Source: JAKACA01 sp052143575 (GTDB taxonomy: Bacteria; Actinomycetota; Acidimicrobiia; Acidimicrobiales; Bog-793). Taken from it: a stretch of DNA of 16,736 nt. The notes beneath the pieces are model-generated. The model had not been told where the DNA came from. It searched no databases and saw nothing but the letters and a program-made list of their open reading frames with translations. The stretch is from NCBI GenBank assembly GCA_052143575.1, contig JBKQSP010000096.1, positions 1-16,736 of the forward strand, written 5' to 3'. Both the position numbers and the translations under genes were made by a program. This document shows, piece by piece, positions 1 through 8,600 of this stretch; position 1 is the first letter of the stretch, and every line of letters begins with the position of its first letter.

Positions 1-3000
1 TCGACTCCATCCCGCTCGACTCGATCAACCTCGCCTCCAACCCGCTCGACTCCATCCCGCTCGACTCGATCAACCTTGCGACGAGCCCGCTCGACTCCAT
101 CCCGCTCGACTCGATCAACCTAGCGACGAGCCCGCTCGACTCCATCCCGCTCGACTCGATCAACCTTGCGACGAGCCCGCTCGACTCCATCCCGCTCGAC
201 TCGATCCCGCTCGACTCGATCAACCTCGTCGTGAACTGCCAGACGTACGGCTGCACGGCCGCCGGCGCAACGCTGGGGACGGCGGCCGCAGCCGGAGCGA
301 TCGTCAACGGTGCCACCGTCGGCGACCTCCTCAGCTGGGACAACACCGCGGTCGGTGGCTACCCGAGCCTCACGCTCGCCGCCATCCTCAACGGCGACAA
401 CACCACAGTTCCCGGTTACCCGAGCCTCACGATCGGCGACCTCCTCAGCGGCGACAACACCTCGGTCGCCGGCTACCCGAGCCTCACGCTCGGCGACCTC
501 ATCAACGGTGACAACACCTCGGTTGCCAACTACCCGAACCTGACACTCGAGGACCTCGTCCTCGCCGGCCTCAGCTCGTCTCCCGGCTACTCGAGCCTCA
601 CGCTCGCCGCCATCCTCAGCGGTGACAACACCTCGGTCGCCGGTTACCCGAGCCTCACGCTCGCCGCCATCCTCAACGGGGACAACACCGCAGTTGCCGG
701 CTACCCGAACCTCACGATCGGCGACCTTCTCAACGGTGACAACACCACGGTCGCCGGCTACCCGGCCCTCACGCTCGAGGACCTCATCCTCATGACGACA
801 CCGCCGTCCTCGTACCCGTGGCAGTCGGTCTCCCTGCCCAGCCTGCCGCTGGCGGCCGACGAAACGACCGGGGGGACCGTCACGTACGCGGCACAACTCC
901 ACGCCGCCGCTGCTGTGACCGTGCAGGTGGCCATCACACTTCCGGCGACGTTCGCCTACGTGCCGGGCAGCACCACGCTCGATGGCGCCCCGGCGCCGGC
1001 GCCCACACCGACCGATTGCAGTCAAGGCTCGTGTTCGCTCGGCTGGACGCTCGCCCTCGGCGCTGGCAGCCACACGCTGGCGCTGCAGGCGAACGCCGGC
1101 ATCGGCCTCGGGTCGGCAGCGGCCACGCTTTCGACCCAAGTAGCGGGGGCTTCCGGCCCGTCCTCGATGGCGACGGTCGACGTCGTCGATGGCGAATCCC
1201 CGGCCGTGAACGCGGCCAGCACGGCGCCCCAACTGGCTGCCGGCACGCCACCTGCGACCGGTGGAGACCTCAACATCGGCTACCTCACGTCTCCCGGGAA
1301 CTTGAACGATTGGCAGGTGACGGTTCCTCAAGGAGCCGAGCTGAGCCTCGCCCTCACGAACCTGCCGGCGACCTACGACCTCGAGCTCTTCGGCCCGAAC
1401 GCCTCGCAGCTGCAGGGCACGCCGAGCCAGGACCTGTCGGGCGTGACCGACGAGCTGCCGTCCGTCACGCCGGGCGGTACGACGGAGTCGACGCCTGGAT
1501 CGCAGGACATCCCTGTCACGCCACCGCCCGGAGATCAGCTCGAAGCTCTCTCCAACAACCCCGACGGCCAGGACCAGTACATCCAAACGACTCCGCTGGC
1601 GGCGGGGACCTATGTCGTCCAGGTGTCCGGCTACAACGGTGCCTACAGCTCGCAGCCTTACCTGCTGCGCGCCAACCTCCTCGGGGGTGCGACGGCACCG
1701 AGCTGTCCTGGAGGGATCTCGTACCCCAACGAGCTGCCGGCCGCCGCCAGCGGGCCGGTAACCGTACCGGCCGGCGCCAACACGCTCTTCCTCGTCGACA
1801 CCCAGCGGCTCTCCGCCGCCTTCGGCAGCACGGCGGAGAGCACGATCATGTCCGACCTGCAGCAGGTGGCATCCGACTCGGCCGCCGGGGTGAACGGCGC
1901 CGTCATCCCGGTGGACGCCTACTCCGGGGTGCAGAACGCCTACAGCGTCTGGAACCAGAACCCCTGCTCAGTGAGCGGCGCCAACGGCGTCGTGACGGCG
2001 ATCGCCTCTGTCGTCGACCAGATACGGGCGGACTACCCGACCGTGCAGAACCTTGTCCTCGTCGGCGCCGACGACCAGATTCCCTTCGCCCGTCTGGCCG
2101 ACGGAGCCACGCAGTCGAACGAGCGTGACTACGGCGCCTCGGCCGCCATTGGGCAGAACAACGTCGAGGCGGATGCCCTCTCGCTCGGCTACTACTTCAG
2201 CGACGACCCGTACGCCGCCAGCCAACCTCTCGGCGTCGGCAGTGCCACTCTGTACACGCCACAGCTGGCAGTCGGGCGCCTCGTCGAGTCCGCCTCTCAG
2301 ATCGAGTCAGCCCTCACGCGTTTCGTCAGCTCGAACGGCGACCTCAACGCCACGGCCAGCCTCACGACGGGATACTCGTTCCTCACCTCCGGAGCACAGG
2401 CCGTGGAGGCGAACCTTGCGGCCGACGGCCTCACCCCCTCGGCCCTCATCAACGAGAGCTGGTCGGACGCCAACCTCGACTCGGCGCTCACTGCGAGCCC
2501 GACACCGGGTGTCGACAGCATCAACGCTCACTTCGACTATTCGCGGGCCCTGCCCGCCTACGACAACACCAACAACGTCACGACGAACTTGTTCACGACG
2601 ACGGACATACGCAACTCCTTGAGCTCGTACGCGGGCAGGTTGCTGTTCTCGATGGGCTGTCACTCCGGTCTCGACGTCGATGACGCCGAGGTGGACGCTT
2701 CCATCGGCGCCACGGCGCCGATCGACGACTGGGCGAAATCCTTCGCCGACGCCGGCGCCCTCTGGGTGGCCAATACGGGCTACGGCTATGCCGACACAGA
2801 CACGATCGCCTACTCGGCCAAGCTCATGACCGAGTTCGCCGGCAACCTCAACGGCTCGCTCACCATCGGCCAGGCCTTGACCGAGGCCAAGCAGCAGTAC
2901 GCCGCCGGCAATGCCATCCTCAGCCCGTACGACTTGAAGGCGCTCATGGAGTCGACCTTCTACGGGCTTCCGATGTACTACCTGAACAAGCCACCCACCC

Positions 3001-5570
3001 CGGTCGCACCACCGAGCGGGCCGCCGACCGGAACCGACCCGACCACCGGTCTCACGGAGGCTCCCGTGTCCGCCAGCCTCCCAACGGGAGGCAGCGCCGG
3101 CGACCTCGGGCTCGTGTCGACGGGCAACGGCGACTACTACGAGGTGAACGGCGCCGCCAACGGCGGCACGCAGGCCACTGAGTACCGCCCGATCGAGCCC
3201 CTCGCCACGTACCCGGTGACCGAGCCGGGTCTCGTCCCCCACGGTGCCCTCATTACCGGGCTTAGCTCCACGGACGTGGCCGATCCGACGCCGGCGTACT
3301 CGTTGCCGGCGGCCGGATCGGCCGGTGCCACGCCACCGGCCATCGGTGAAGCCGCCTTCCCGGGCACGTTGCAGCGGGTGGCGACCTACGGGACCTTCAC
3401 GTCGAGTGGAACGGGCCAGGGAGCCCAGCTCGACCTTGTCGGCGGCCAGTTCCTCCCGAGCTCGCCGTCGTCCGGCGGTGGCACGGAGCGCCTCTTCACC
3501 TCGATGACGGCCAAGGTGTTCTACCTGCCACCGAGCAGTCAGTACGCCGACGACTACACGCCGCCCACGATCGATTCCACGCAGTCGGTCATCTCGGCGA
3601 GCGGGCTCAGCTTCGCCGTCCAGGTGACGCCCTCGAGTGCACCGGTGGTCGAAGTGCTCGTGCTCTACACCGACGGCCAGCACCCGGGAACCTGGCAGTC
3701 CGAGTCCCTCTCGTTGTCGAGTGGTCAGACGTGGACCGGGAACGTGCCGCCCACACCGAGCGGGCAGGTGCAGTACTTCGTTGAGGCCGTCGACACCGCC
3801 GGCAACGTCGCCGTCTCGAACAACGAAGGCACCGTCTTCAACGCCATTTCGCAGCCGGCCGTCGCGATCTCGCTCTCGGGCAACGGACCGACCAACGGCT
3901 ACTACACCGGACCCGTCACCGCCAACATCACGGCGCCGAGCGGCTCGACCTACGTGCTGGACGGTTCGCAACCGGCAGTCCTCCCGTCAAGTGGCGCCAT
4001 CGTCGTCTCGACCGGCGGCGAGCACACCCTCACCGTGACGGACCCGAACGGCGACACCGCCACCCAAGCCTTCGCCATCTCGATGTACCAGACGACGACC
4101 TCGTTGTCGTCCAACCCGACCGCTTCGGTCGTGGGCCAGCAGGTCAGCTTCACCGCCGCCGTGGCGGCCGCCAGCCCGGGCGGGGGCAACCCGAGCGGGA
4201 ACGTCGAGTTCCTCGACGGGACGACACCGATCGCGAGCTGCGGCGGGGTGAGTGGGAAGGCCCTCAGCGGTGGCGATGCCACGTGCGCAGTGACCTACGG
4301 TTCGCCCGGCATCCACGAGGTCACCGCCAGCTATCTCGGGGGTGGCGGCTTCTCGGCTTCGACGTCGGGCTCCGTCGGCCTCACCGTCAGCCCTCGCTCG
4401 GCCACGGTGTCGGCCTTCTCGGTGACGGGCAGCCCGGCGACCTACGGCGCCGAGACGAGCCTGCACTTCTCGGCGACCGTGACGGCGGGCGACAGCGGCT
4501 CGTTCCCGAGCGGAGACACGGTGAGCGTCACGCATGGCTCCACGCCCATCTGCACCATCAATCTGAGCACTCTCTCGGGGGACACCGGCTCGGGTTCGTG
4601 CAACCCTTCCTCGGGCACCGTGCTGCAAGCCGGCACCTACACGAATGGCATCACGGCGACGTTCAATAGCACCGGGGCAGACCCGAACTTCCTCGCCGCC
4701 CCGCCCGTGACGACTTCGGTGACGATCAAGCAGGCGACGCCGACGGTCACCTGGGCGACGCCGGCGGCCATCACCTATGGGACCCCACTCGGTGCCACCC
4801 AGCTCGATGCGAAGGCATCCGTGCCCGGTACCTTCACCTACAGCCCGCCCGCCGGGACCGTGCTGCAACCGGGAACCCAGACACTGTCGGTGACCTTCAC
4901 ACCCACCGACACCACCGATTACACGACGGCGACGGCGACGACGACCGTCTCGGTCGGGTTCACTCAGGCGTGTATCACGACAACGGTGAGCGGGTCCCTC
5001 TCGGTGGCCAACGGGCAAGTCATCTGCATCAGCTCGGGCGGCAAGGTGACCGGATCCGTGTCTGTCGCCAACGGGGGCGCCCTCTGGCTGAGCGGTGGCA
5101 CGATCGGTGGGTCGCTCAGCTCGACCGGAGCCCTCGCGCTCACGCTGTGCGGTACGAAGGTGACCGGATCGGTGTCGGTGTCGGCATCGAGCGGGCCGGT
5201 TCTCATGGGAGCTTCCGGTTGCAGCGGTGACACCGTGGGCGGCAGCACGAGCATCACGGGCAACCTCTCCGGCGTCTCGTTCGAGAGCAACCACGTGACG
5301 GGCTCGCTCAGCATCTCGAGCAACCATGGGGGTCTCACCGTCACGGGGAACGCCGTCACCGGCAGCGTGAGCGTCTCCAGCAACAGCGGGGGAGTCACCA
5401 TCTCCGGCAACACCATCACCGGAAGCGCCAGCGTCTCGAGCAACAGCGGCGGTGTCACCTTCACGTACAACACCGTCTACGGCTCGCTCGCCATCACGAA
5501 CAACACCGGTGGCTTCACCTATTCGAACAACACCGTCTACGGTTCTGTCACGAAGTCGGGCAACAGTTAA
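1..5570 (+). CDS. Giant secreted gingipain-like (C25) cysteine peptidase with repeats, Ig-like domains and C-terminal beta-helix (5' partial)
   Basis: The frame is open from the first complete codon (position 3) to a TAA at 5568-5570, giving at least 1855 residues; a GTG at 231 is only an internal valine because the same repeat frame runs through it. Seen in order: pentapeptide-like repeats (3-236), 19-residue repeats (312-790), a PPC-like beta domain with the DLELFGP and GTYVVQVSG strands (about 1255-1680), and a peptidase of gingipain type (about 1780-3000). The peptidase shows the family's VLVGADDQIP, YYFSDDPYA and AVGRLV segments, and a candidate clan CD dyad: His in INAHFDY (codon 2529) and Cys in FSMGCHSG (codon 2658). 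Then follow Ig-like and MBG-like domains (about 3550-4960) and an Asn/Gly-rich beta-helix to the end. No LPXTG, terminal membrane helix or sorting tail is visible. The signal peptide must lie upstream. It is presumably extracellular or surface-bound; the substrate is unknown. Protease activity is inferred from motifs only. Confidence 0.85.
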   Translation, partial: DSIPLDSINLASNPLDSIPLDSINLATSPLDSIPLDSINLATSPLDSIPLDSINLATSPLDSIPLDSIPLDSINLVVNCQTYGCTAAGATLGTAAAAGAIVNGATVGDLLSWDNTAVGGYPSLTLAAILNGDNTTVPGYPSLTIGDLLSGDNTSVAGYPSLTLGDLINGDNTSVANYPNLTLEDLVLAGLSSSPGYSSLTLAAILSGDNTSVAGYPSLTLAAILNGDNTAVAGYPNLTIGDLLNGDNTTVAGYPALTLEDLILMTTPPSSYPWQSVSLPSLPLAADETTGGTVTYAAQLHAAAAVTVQVAITLPATFAYVPGSTTLDGAPAPAPTPTDCSQGSCSLGWTLALGAGSHTLALQANAGIGLGSAAATLSTQVAGASGPSSMATVDVVDGESPAVNAASTAPQLAAGTPPATGGDLNIGYLTSPGNLNDWQVTVPQGAELSLALTNLPATYDLELFGPNASQLQGTPSQDLSGVTDELPSVTPGGTTESTPGSQDIPVTPPPGDQLEALSNNPDGQDQYIQTTPLAAGTYVVQVSGYNGAYSSQPYLLRANLLGGATAPSCPGGISYPNELPAAASGPVTVPAGANTLFLVDTQRLSAAFGSTAESTIMSDLQQVASDSAAGVNGAVIPVDAYSGVQNAYSVWNQNPCSVSGANGVVTAIASVVDQIRADYPTVQNLVLVGADDQIPFARLADGATQSNERDYGASAAIGQNNVEADALSLGYYFSDDPYAASQPLGVGSATLYTPQLAVGRLVESASQIESALTRFVSSNGDLNATASLTTGYSFLTSGAQAVEANLAADGLTPSALINESWSDANLDSALTASPTPGVDSINAHFDYSRALPAYDNTNNVTTNLFTTTDIRNSLSSYAGRLLFSMGCHSGLDVDDAEVDASIGATAPIDDWAKSFADAGALWVANTGYGYADTDTIAYSAKLMTEFAGNLNGSLTIGQALTEAKQQYAAGNAILSPYDLKALMESTFYGLPMYYLNKPPTPVAPPSGPPTGTDPTTGLTEAPVSASLPTGGSAGDLGLVSTGNGDYYEVNGAANGGTQATEYRPIEPLATYPVTEPGLVPHGALITGLSSTDVADPTPAYSLPAAGSAGATPPAIGEAAFPGTLQRVATYGTFTSSGTGQGAQLDLVGGQFLPSSPSSGGGTERLFTSMTAKVFYLPPSSQYADDYTPPTIDSTQSVISASGLSFAVQVTPSSAPVVEVLVLYTDGQHPGTWQSESLSLSSGQTWTGNVPPTPSGQVQYFVEAVDTAGNVAVSNNEGTVFNAISQPAVAISLSGNGPTNGYYTGPVTANITAPSGSTYVLDGSQPAVLPSSGAIVVSTGGEHTLTVTDPNGDTATQAFAISMYQTTTSLSSNPTASVVGQQVSFTAAVAAASPGGGNPSGNVEFLDGTTPIASCGGVSGKALSGGDATCAVTYGSPGIHEVTASYLGGGGFSASTSGSVGLTVSPRSATVSAFSVTGSPATYGAETSLHFSATVTAGDSGSFPSGDTVSVTHGSTPICTINLSTLSGDTGSGSCNPSSGTVLQAGTYTNGITATFNSTGADPNFLAAPPVTTSVTIKQATPTVTWATPAAITYGTPLGATQLDAKASVPGTFTYSPPAGTVLQPGTQTLSVTFTPTDTTDYTTATATTTVSVGFTQACITTTVSGSLSVANGQVICISSGGKVTGSVSVANGGALWLSGGTIGGSLSSTGALALTLCGTKVTGSVSVSASSGPVLMGASGCSGDTVGGSTSITGNLSGVSFESNHVTGSLSISSNHGGLTVTGNAVTGSVSVSSNSGGVTISGNTITGSASVSSNSGGVTFTYNTVYGSLAITNNTGGFTYSNNTVYGSVTKSGNS
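3..236 (+). repeat. Tandem 15-bp/45-bp repeats encoding PLDSI-PLDSI-NLATS pentapeptides
   Basis: Reading from codon 3, the protein is built of five-residue units PLDSI, PLDSI, NLATS, repeated with a 45-bp period (42-86, 87-131, 132-176) and a variant last block with an extra PLDSI (177-236). The copies differ almost only at third codon positions (TCC/TCG, CTT/CTA). The pattern of Asn/Pro, then Leu, then a small residue every five positions resembles pentapeptide-repeat proteins (A-D/N-L-x-x), which fold as a four-sided beta-helix. The array continues past the left edge, so its total length is unknown. Confidence 0.9.
312..790 (+). repeat. 57-bp tandem repeats encoding a 19-residue unit (eight full copies plus a partial ninth)
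   Basis: Exact 19-codon periodicity, with units starting at 312, 369, 426, 483, 540, 597, 654, 711 and a partial one at 768. The consensus is close to LTLAAILNGDNTSVAGYPS. The most fixed positions are the LT-hydrophobic start, the GDNT turn and the YP near the end. The unit at 540 is the most divergent (LAGLSSSPGYSS replaces the GDNT part). Alternation of AAIL and GDLL/EDL variants suggests duplication of larger blocks. I do not recognise the repeat as a named family; a solenoid fold is inferred from the regular hydrophobic spacing. Confidence 0.9.
5295..5570 (+). repeat. 60-bp tandem repeats encoding a 20-residue beta-helix coil
   Basis: Units start at 5295, 5355, 5415, 5475 and a partial one at 5535, with consensus near VTGSVSVSSNSGGVTISGNT. 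Each unit has two short beta-strand patterns (GSVSVSS and GGVTISGN) and an Asn in a fixed turn position, as in right-handed parallel beta-helices with Asn ladders. More diverged turns of the same type extend back to about 4980. The gene stops shortly after the last unit begins, so the beta-helix is the true C-terminus. Confidence 0.85.
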
Positions 5571-5638
5571 GCGGCCGCTTCGCCACCTCGAGTTGGCTTG
5601 GGTGCCCCTGAGCCGCCCGACATGAGCTATGCAGTGGG

Positions 5639-8600
5639 ATGGCCGTAGACGGCGGCGAGCGGGCCCCCGAGCTGCAAGGGGACAACCCCGTTTTGACGGC
5701 CGCCGGGGGCATGGCGGAGCGACTGGCGCCCTACCTCCCCCGCCTCGCCCTCGAGTGGCTCTCGGAAACACCGAACGAGGTTCACCGACGCCTCGAAGGA
5801 ACGCTGCTGTTCGTGGACGTCTCGGGTTTCACGGCGCTCACCGAACGACTGGCGGCCCGCGGCAAAGTCGGAGCCGAGGAGATCACCGACGTCATCGGCT
5901 CCGTCTTCAGCGAGATGCTGGGCGTTGCCGCCCCTTACGGGGCGGACCTGCTGAAGTGGGGTGGGGACGCCTCGCTGCTGTTCTTCTCCGAGCCGGCATC
6001 GGCACGACGGGCGTGCCGAGCGGCGGTCCTCATGTCACGGACGATGAGCCGGATCGGGCGCCTGCGGACCTCGGCCGGACGCGTCAATCTCGGCGTGTCG
6101 ATCGGAGGCCACAGCGGGGCCTTCGACTTCTATCTTCTCGGCGACCGCCACCGCGAGCTCGTCGTGACCGGGCCGGCCGCCACCGAGACCGCCCGCATGG
6201 AGACGATCGCCGAGGCCGGGGAGGTGCTCGTCAGCGAGGAAACCGCCGGCCGCCTCGAGCGAGCGGTCCTCGGCGCCGCCAAGCTCGAGGGCGTCCTTCT
6301 CATGAAGGCACCCGAGGCCGAGGAGGTGATGAGGCCGGCATGGCGAGACCCCACGGAGCTCGACGTTGGGCGCCTCCTGCCGGCTGAGACGCGGGCGCAC
6401 CTCCTCGGCGGCGGTGAGCAGGCCGAGCACCGCCAGGCCACTGTGGCGTTTCTGGCTTTCTCCGGGGTCGACGCCCTCTCGCGGCGCGAAGGCCCCGAGG
6501 CGGTGGCGGCCAACCTCGACCCTCTCGTCTGTTCTGCACAGGCGGCGGCCGAGGTCTACGGTGCCAGCTTCCACAGCACCGACATCGGGGGCGACGGGGG
6601 CAAGATCATCCTTCTCGGCGGGGTGCCTGTGCTGCGCGGCAACGACACGGAGCGGGTGCTGCGCGCCGCCCACGACATCGTGGCGGCCCACCCGGCTGGC
6701 TCACCCATCGGGCTTCGCGTCGGCGTGAACGCCGGACGGGTGTTCGTGTTCTCCCAGGACGTCGGCCTCGGCCACCGTCGCATCTTCTCGATCACCGGTG
6801 ATGCCGTGAACCTGGCAGCCCGCGTCATGGGGCAGGCGGCGCAGCGGCAGGTGCTCGCCACCGACGATTCGCTGCGTCGCGCCCGTAATCCGTTCGAAAC
6901 CGAGCCGGTGCCACCGTTCCATGTCAAGGGCAAGACGGAGCCCGTCATTGCCTCGGCTGTGGGGGCGCCGTTGCACGGCATCGCCGAAGAGGCAGCCGGC
7001 AGCCTGTCGTTTGTCGGCCGGGATGTCGAACTGGCCGAGCTCATGCGGGTGGCGGACGCCGCCGCCGGCGGTTCGGGCAACGTCGTGGAGATCGTCGGAG
7101 GAGCCGGCATCGGCAAGTCGCGGCTGGTGTCGGAGGCGATCGACCGCTGGAGCCTCGACACGCTCAGAGTCGCCTGCGAGGAGTACGGGAGCGCTACGCC
7201 CTACCTGGCGTTTCGCCGAATCTTTCGCAGGCTGCTGGCCGGCGCGGCCGACGCTGCCCATGAGGTCGTCGCCGCCGAGCTGCAGCGGGTCGTGGCGTCG
7301 TTCCTCCCCGATCTCGAGCCATTTCTCCCCCTCCTCGCAGACGTCGTCGGCGTCTCTGTGCCGCCCAGCCAGGCAGTCGATGAGCTGGAGCCTCGCTTTC
7401 GGCGGGCCCGTCTCGAGCACTGTGCCGTGCAGCTGCTGAGGTTGTACATCGTCGGCCCCTCCGCCCTCGTGTTCGAGGATGCCCATGACATCGACGAGGC
7501 CTCTGCGAGCTTGCTCGGTCGGGTCGTCCTCGAGTCGAGCGAACTGCCGTTGCTCGTCGTCCTCACGCGTGAGGCTGAGCGGCGCCTCGATGTGCCCGAG
7601 GTAGCCGGTCGCCTTGTCATCGAGCTACAGCCGCTCAGCGTGGAGGCGGCGCAACGCTTGGCGGGAGAGGCGGGCGGGCCGGTGCTCGCACCCGCCCAGG
7701 TTGCCGTTGTCGTCGAGCGCGCTAACGGCAACCCGCTGTTCCTTCGCGAGCTGCTGCGGGCGGCGGCCGAGGCTGGTGGCGTCGAAGAGCTGCCGGAGTC
7801 GCTCGAGCCGTTGCTGGCGGCCCAGATCGACCAGCTCTCACCCTCGGATCGGCAAATCCTCCGAGCGGCTGCCGTGCTCGGCGGCCACTTCGACCCCGGC
7901 CTCCTGCCGGAGCTGCTGGACGAGGGAGCCGCCCTCGACGACGACGTCTGGCTGCGACTGGGTCCCTTCGTCGCCGTGACGGCCACGGGTCGCAGATTCG
8001 CCCACGGCCTCATGCGCGACGCCGCCTACGAGGGGCTGGCGTTTCGTCGGCGCCGCGAGCTGCACACGCGGGCCGCCCGGGCGATCGAGGCGCGCACGAC
8101 GACGCCCGACGACGACGCCGATCTGCTCTCGATTCACTGGATGCACGCCGAGGGCTACGAACAGGCGTGGCGGTACTCACGGCGCGCCGGTGAGCGCGCC
8201 CGCGACTTGTGGGCGAACGCGGAGGCGGCGACGTTCTTCGCCCGGGCGCTCGAAGCCGCCCACCGCCTCGGCACACTGCCGTCGGCTCAAGTCGGCGCCG
8301 TCGCCGAGGCGCTCGGTGACGCCTGCGAGCTGAACGCCAGCTACGACCGGGCGGCTCGTGCCTACGCGGAGGCACGGCGGCTCGGGCCCGACGGCGTCGC
8401 GAGGGCACGTCTCCTGCGCAAAGCCGGCGTGCTGCACGAGCGTCAAGGCCGTTACCCGCAGGCGCTCAGCTGCTACACGAGGGGGCGCCGCTTGTTGACC
8501 GGTCCCGAACGGGCAACCCGCTCGGAGCGCGCAGAGCTCGACCTGGCGTCCGCCGGCATCCGGTCGAGACAAGGTCGCTACCAGGACTGCTGGCGCTTCG

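Noticed and set aside
1..790. CRISPR-like array
   Set aside because: Repeats are contiguous, in frame and coding, with no unique spacers.
120..1586. Long minus-strand open frame with Arg/Glu/Val-rich repeats opposite the big peptidase
   Set aside because: It is the antisense image of the repeat arrays in a high-GC gene; the plus frame has recognisable domains while this one has only composition-driven Arg-rich sequence.
5569..5580. Palindrome AAGCGGCCGCTT at the peptidase stop codon as a terminator
   Set aside because: It has no loop and no T tract, so it cannot form an ordinary terminator hairpin; it may be chance in GC-rich DNA.
3987..5771. Minus-strand open frame of 594 codons
   Set aside because: Arg/Gly/His-rich translation with no motif, opposite well-supported Ig-like and beta-helix domains; a GC shadow.
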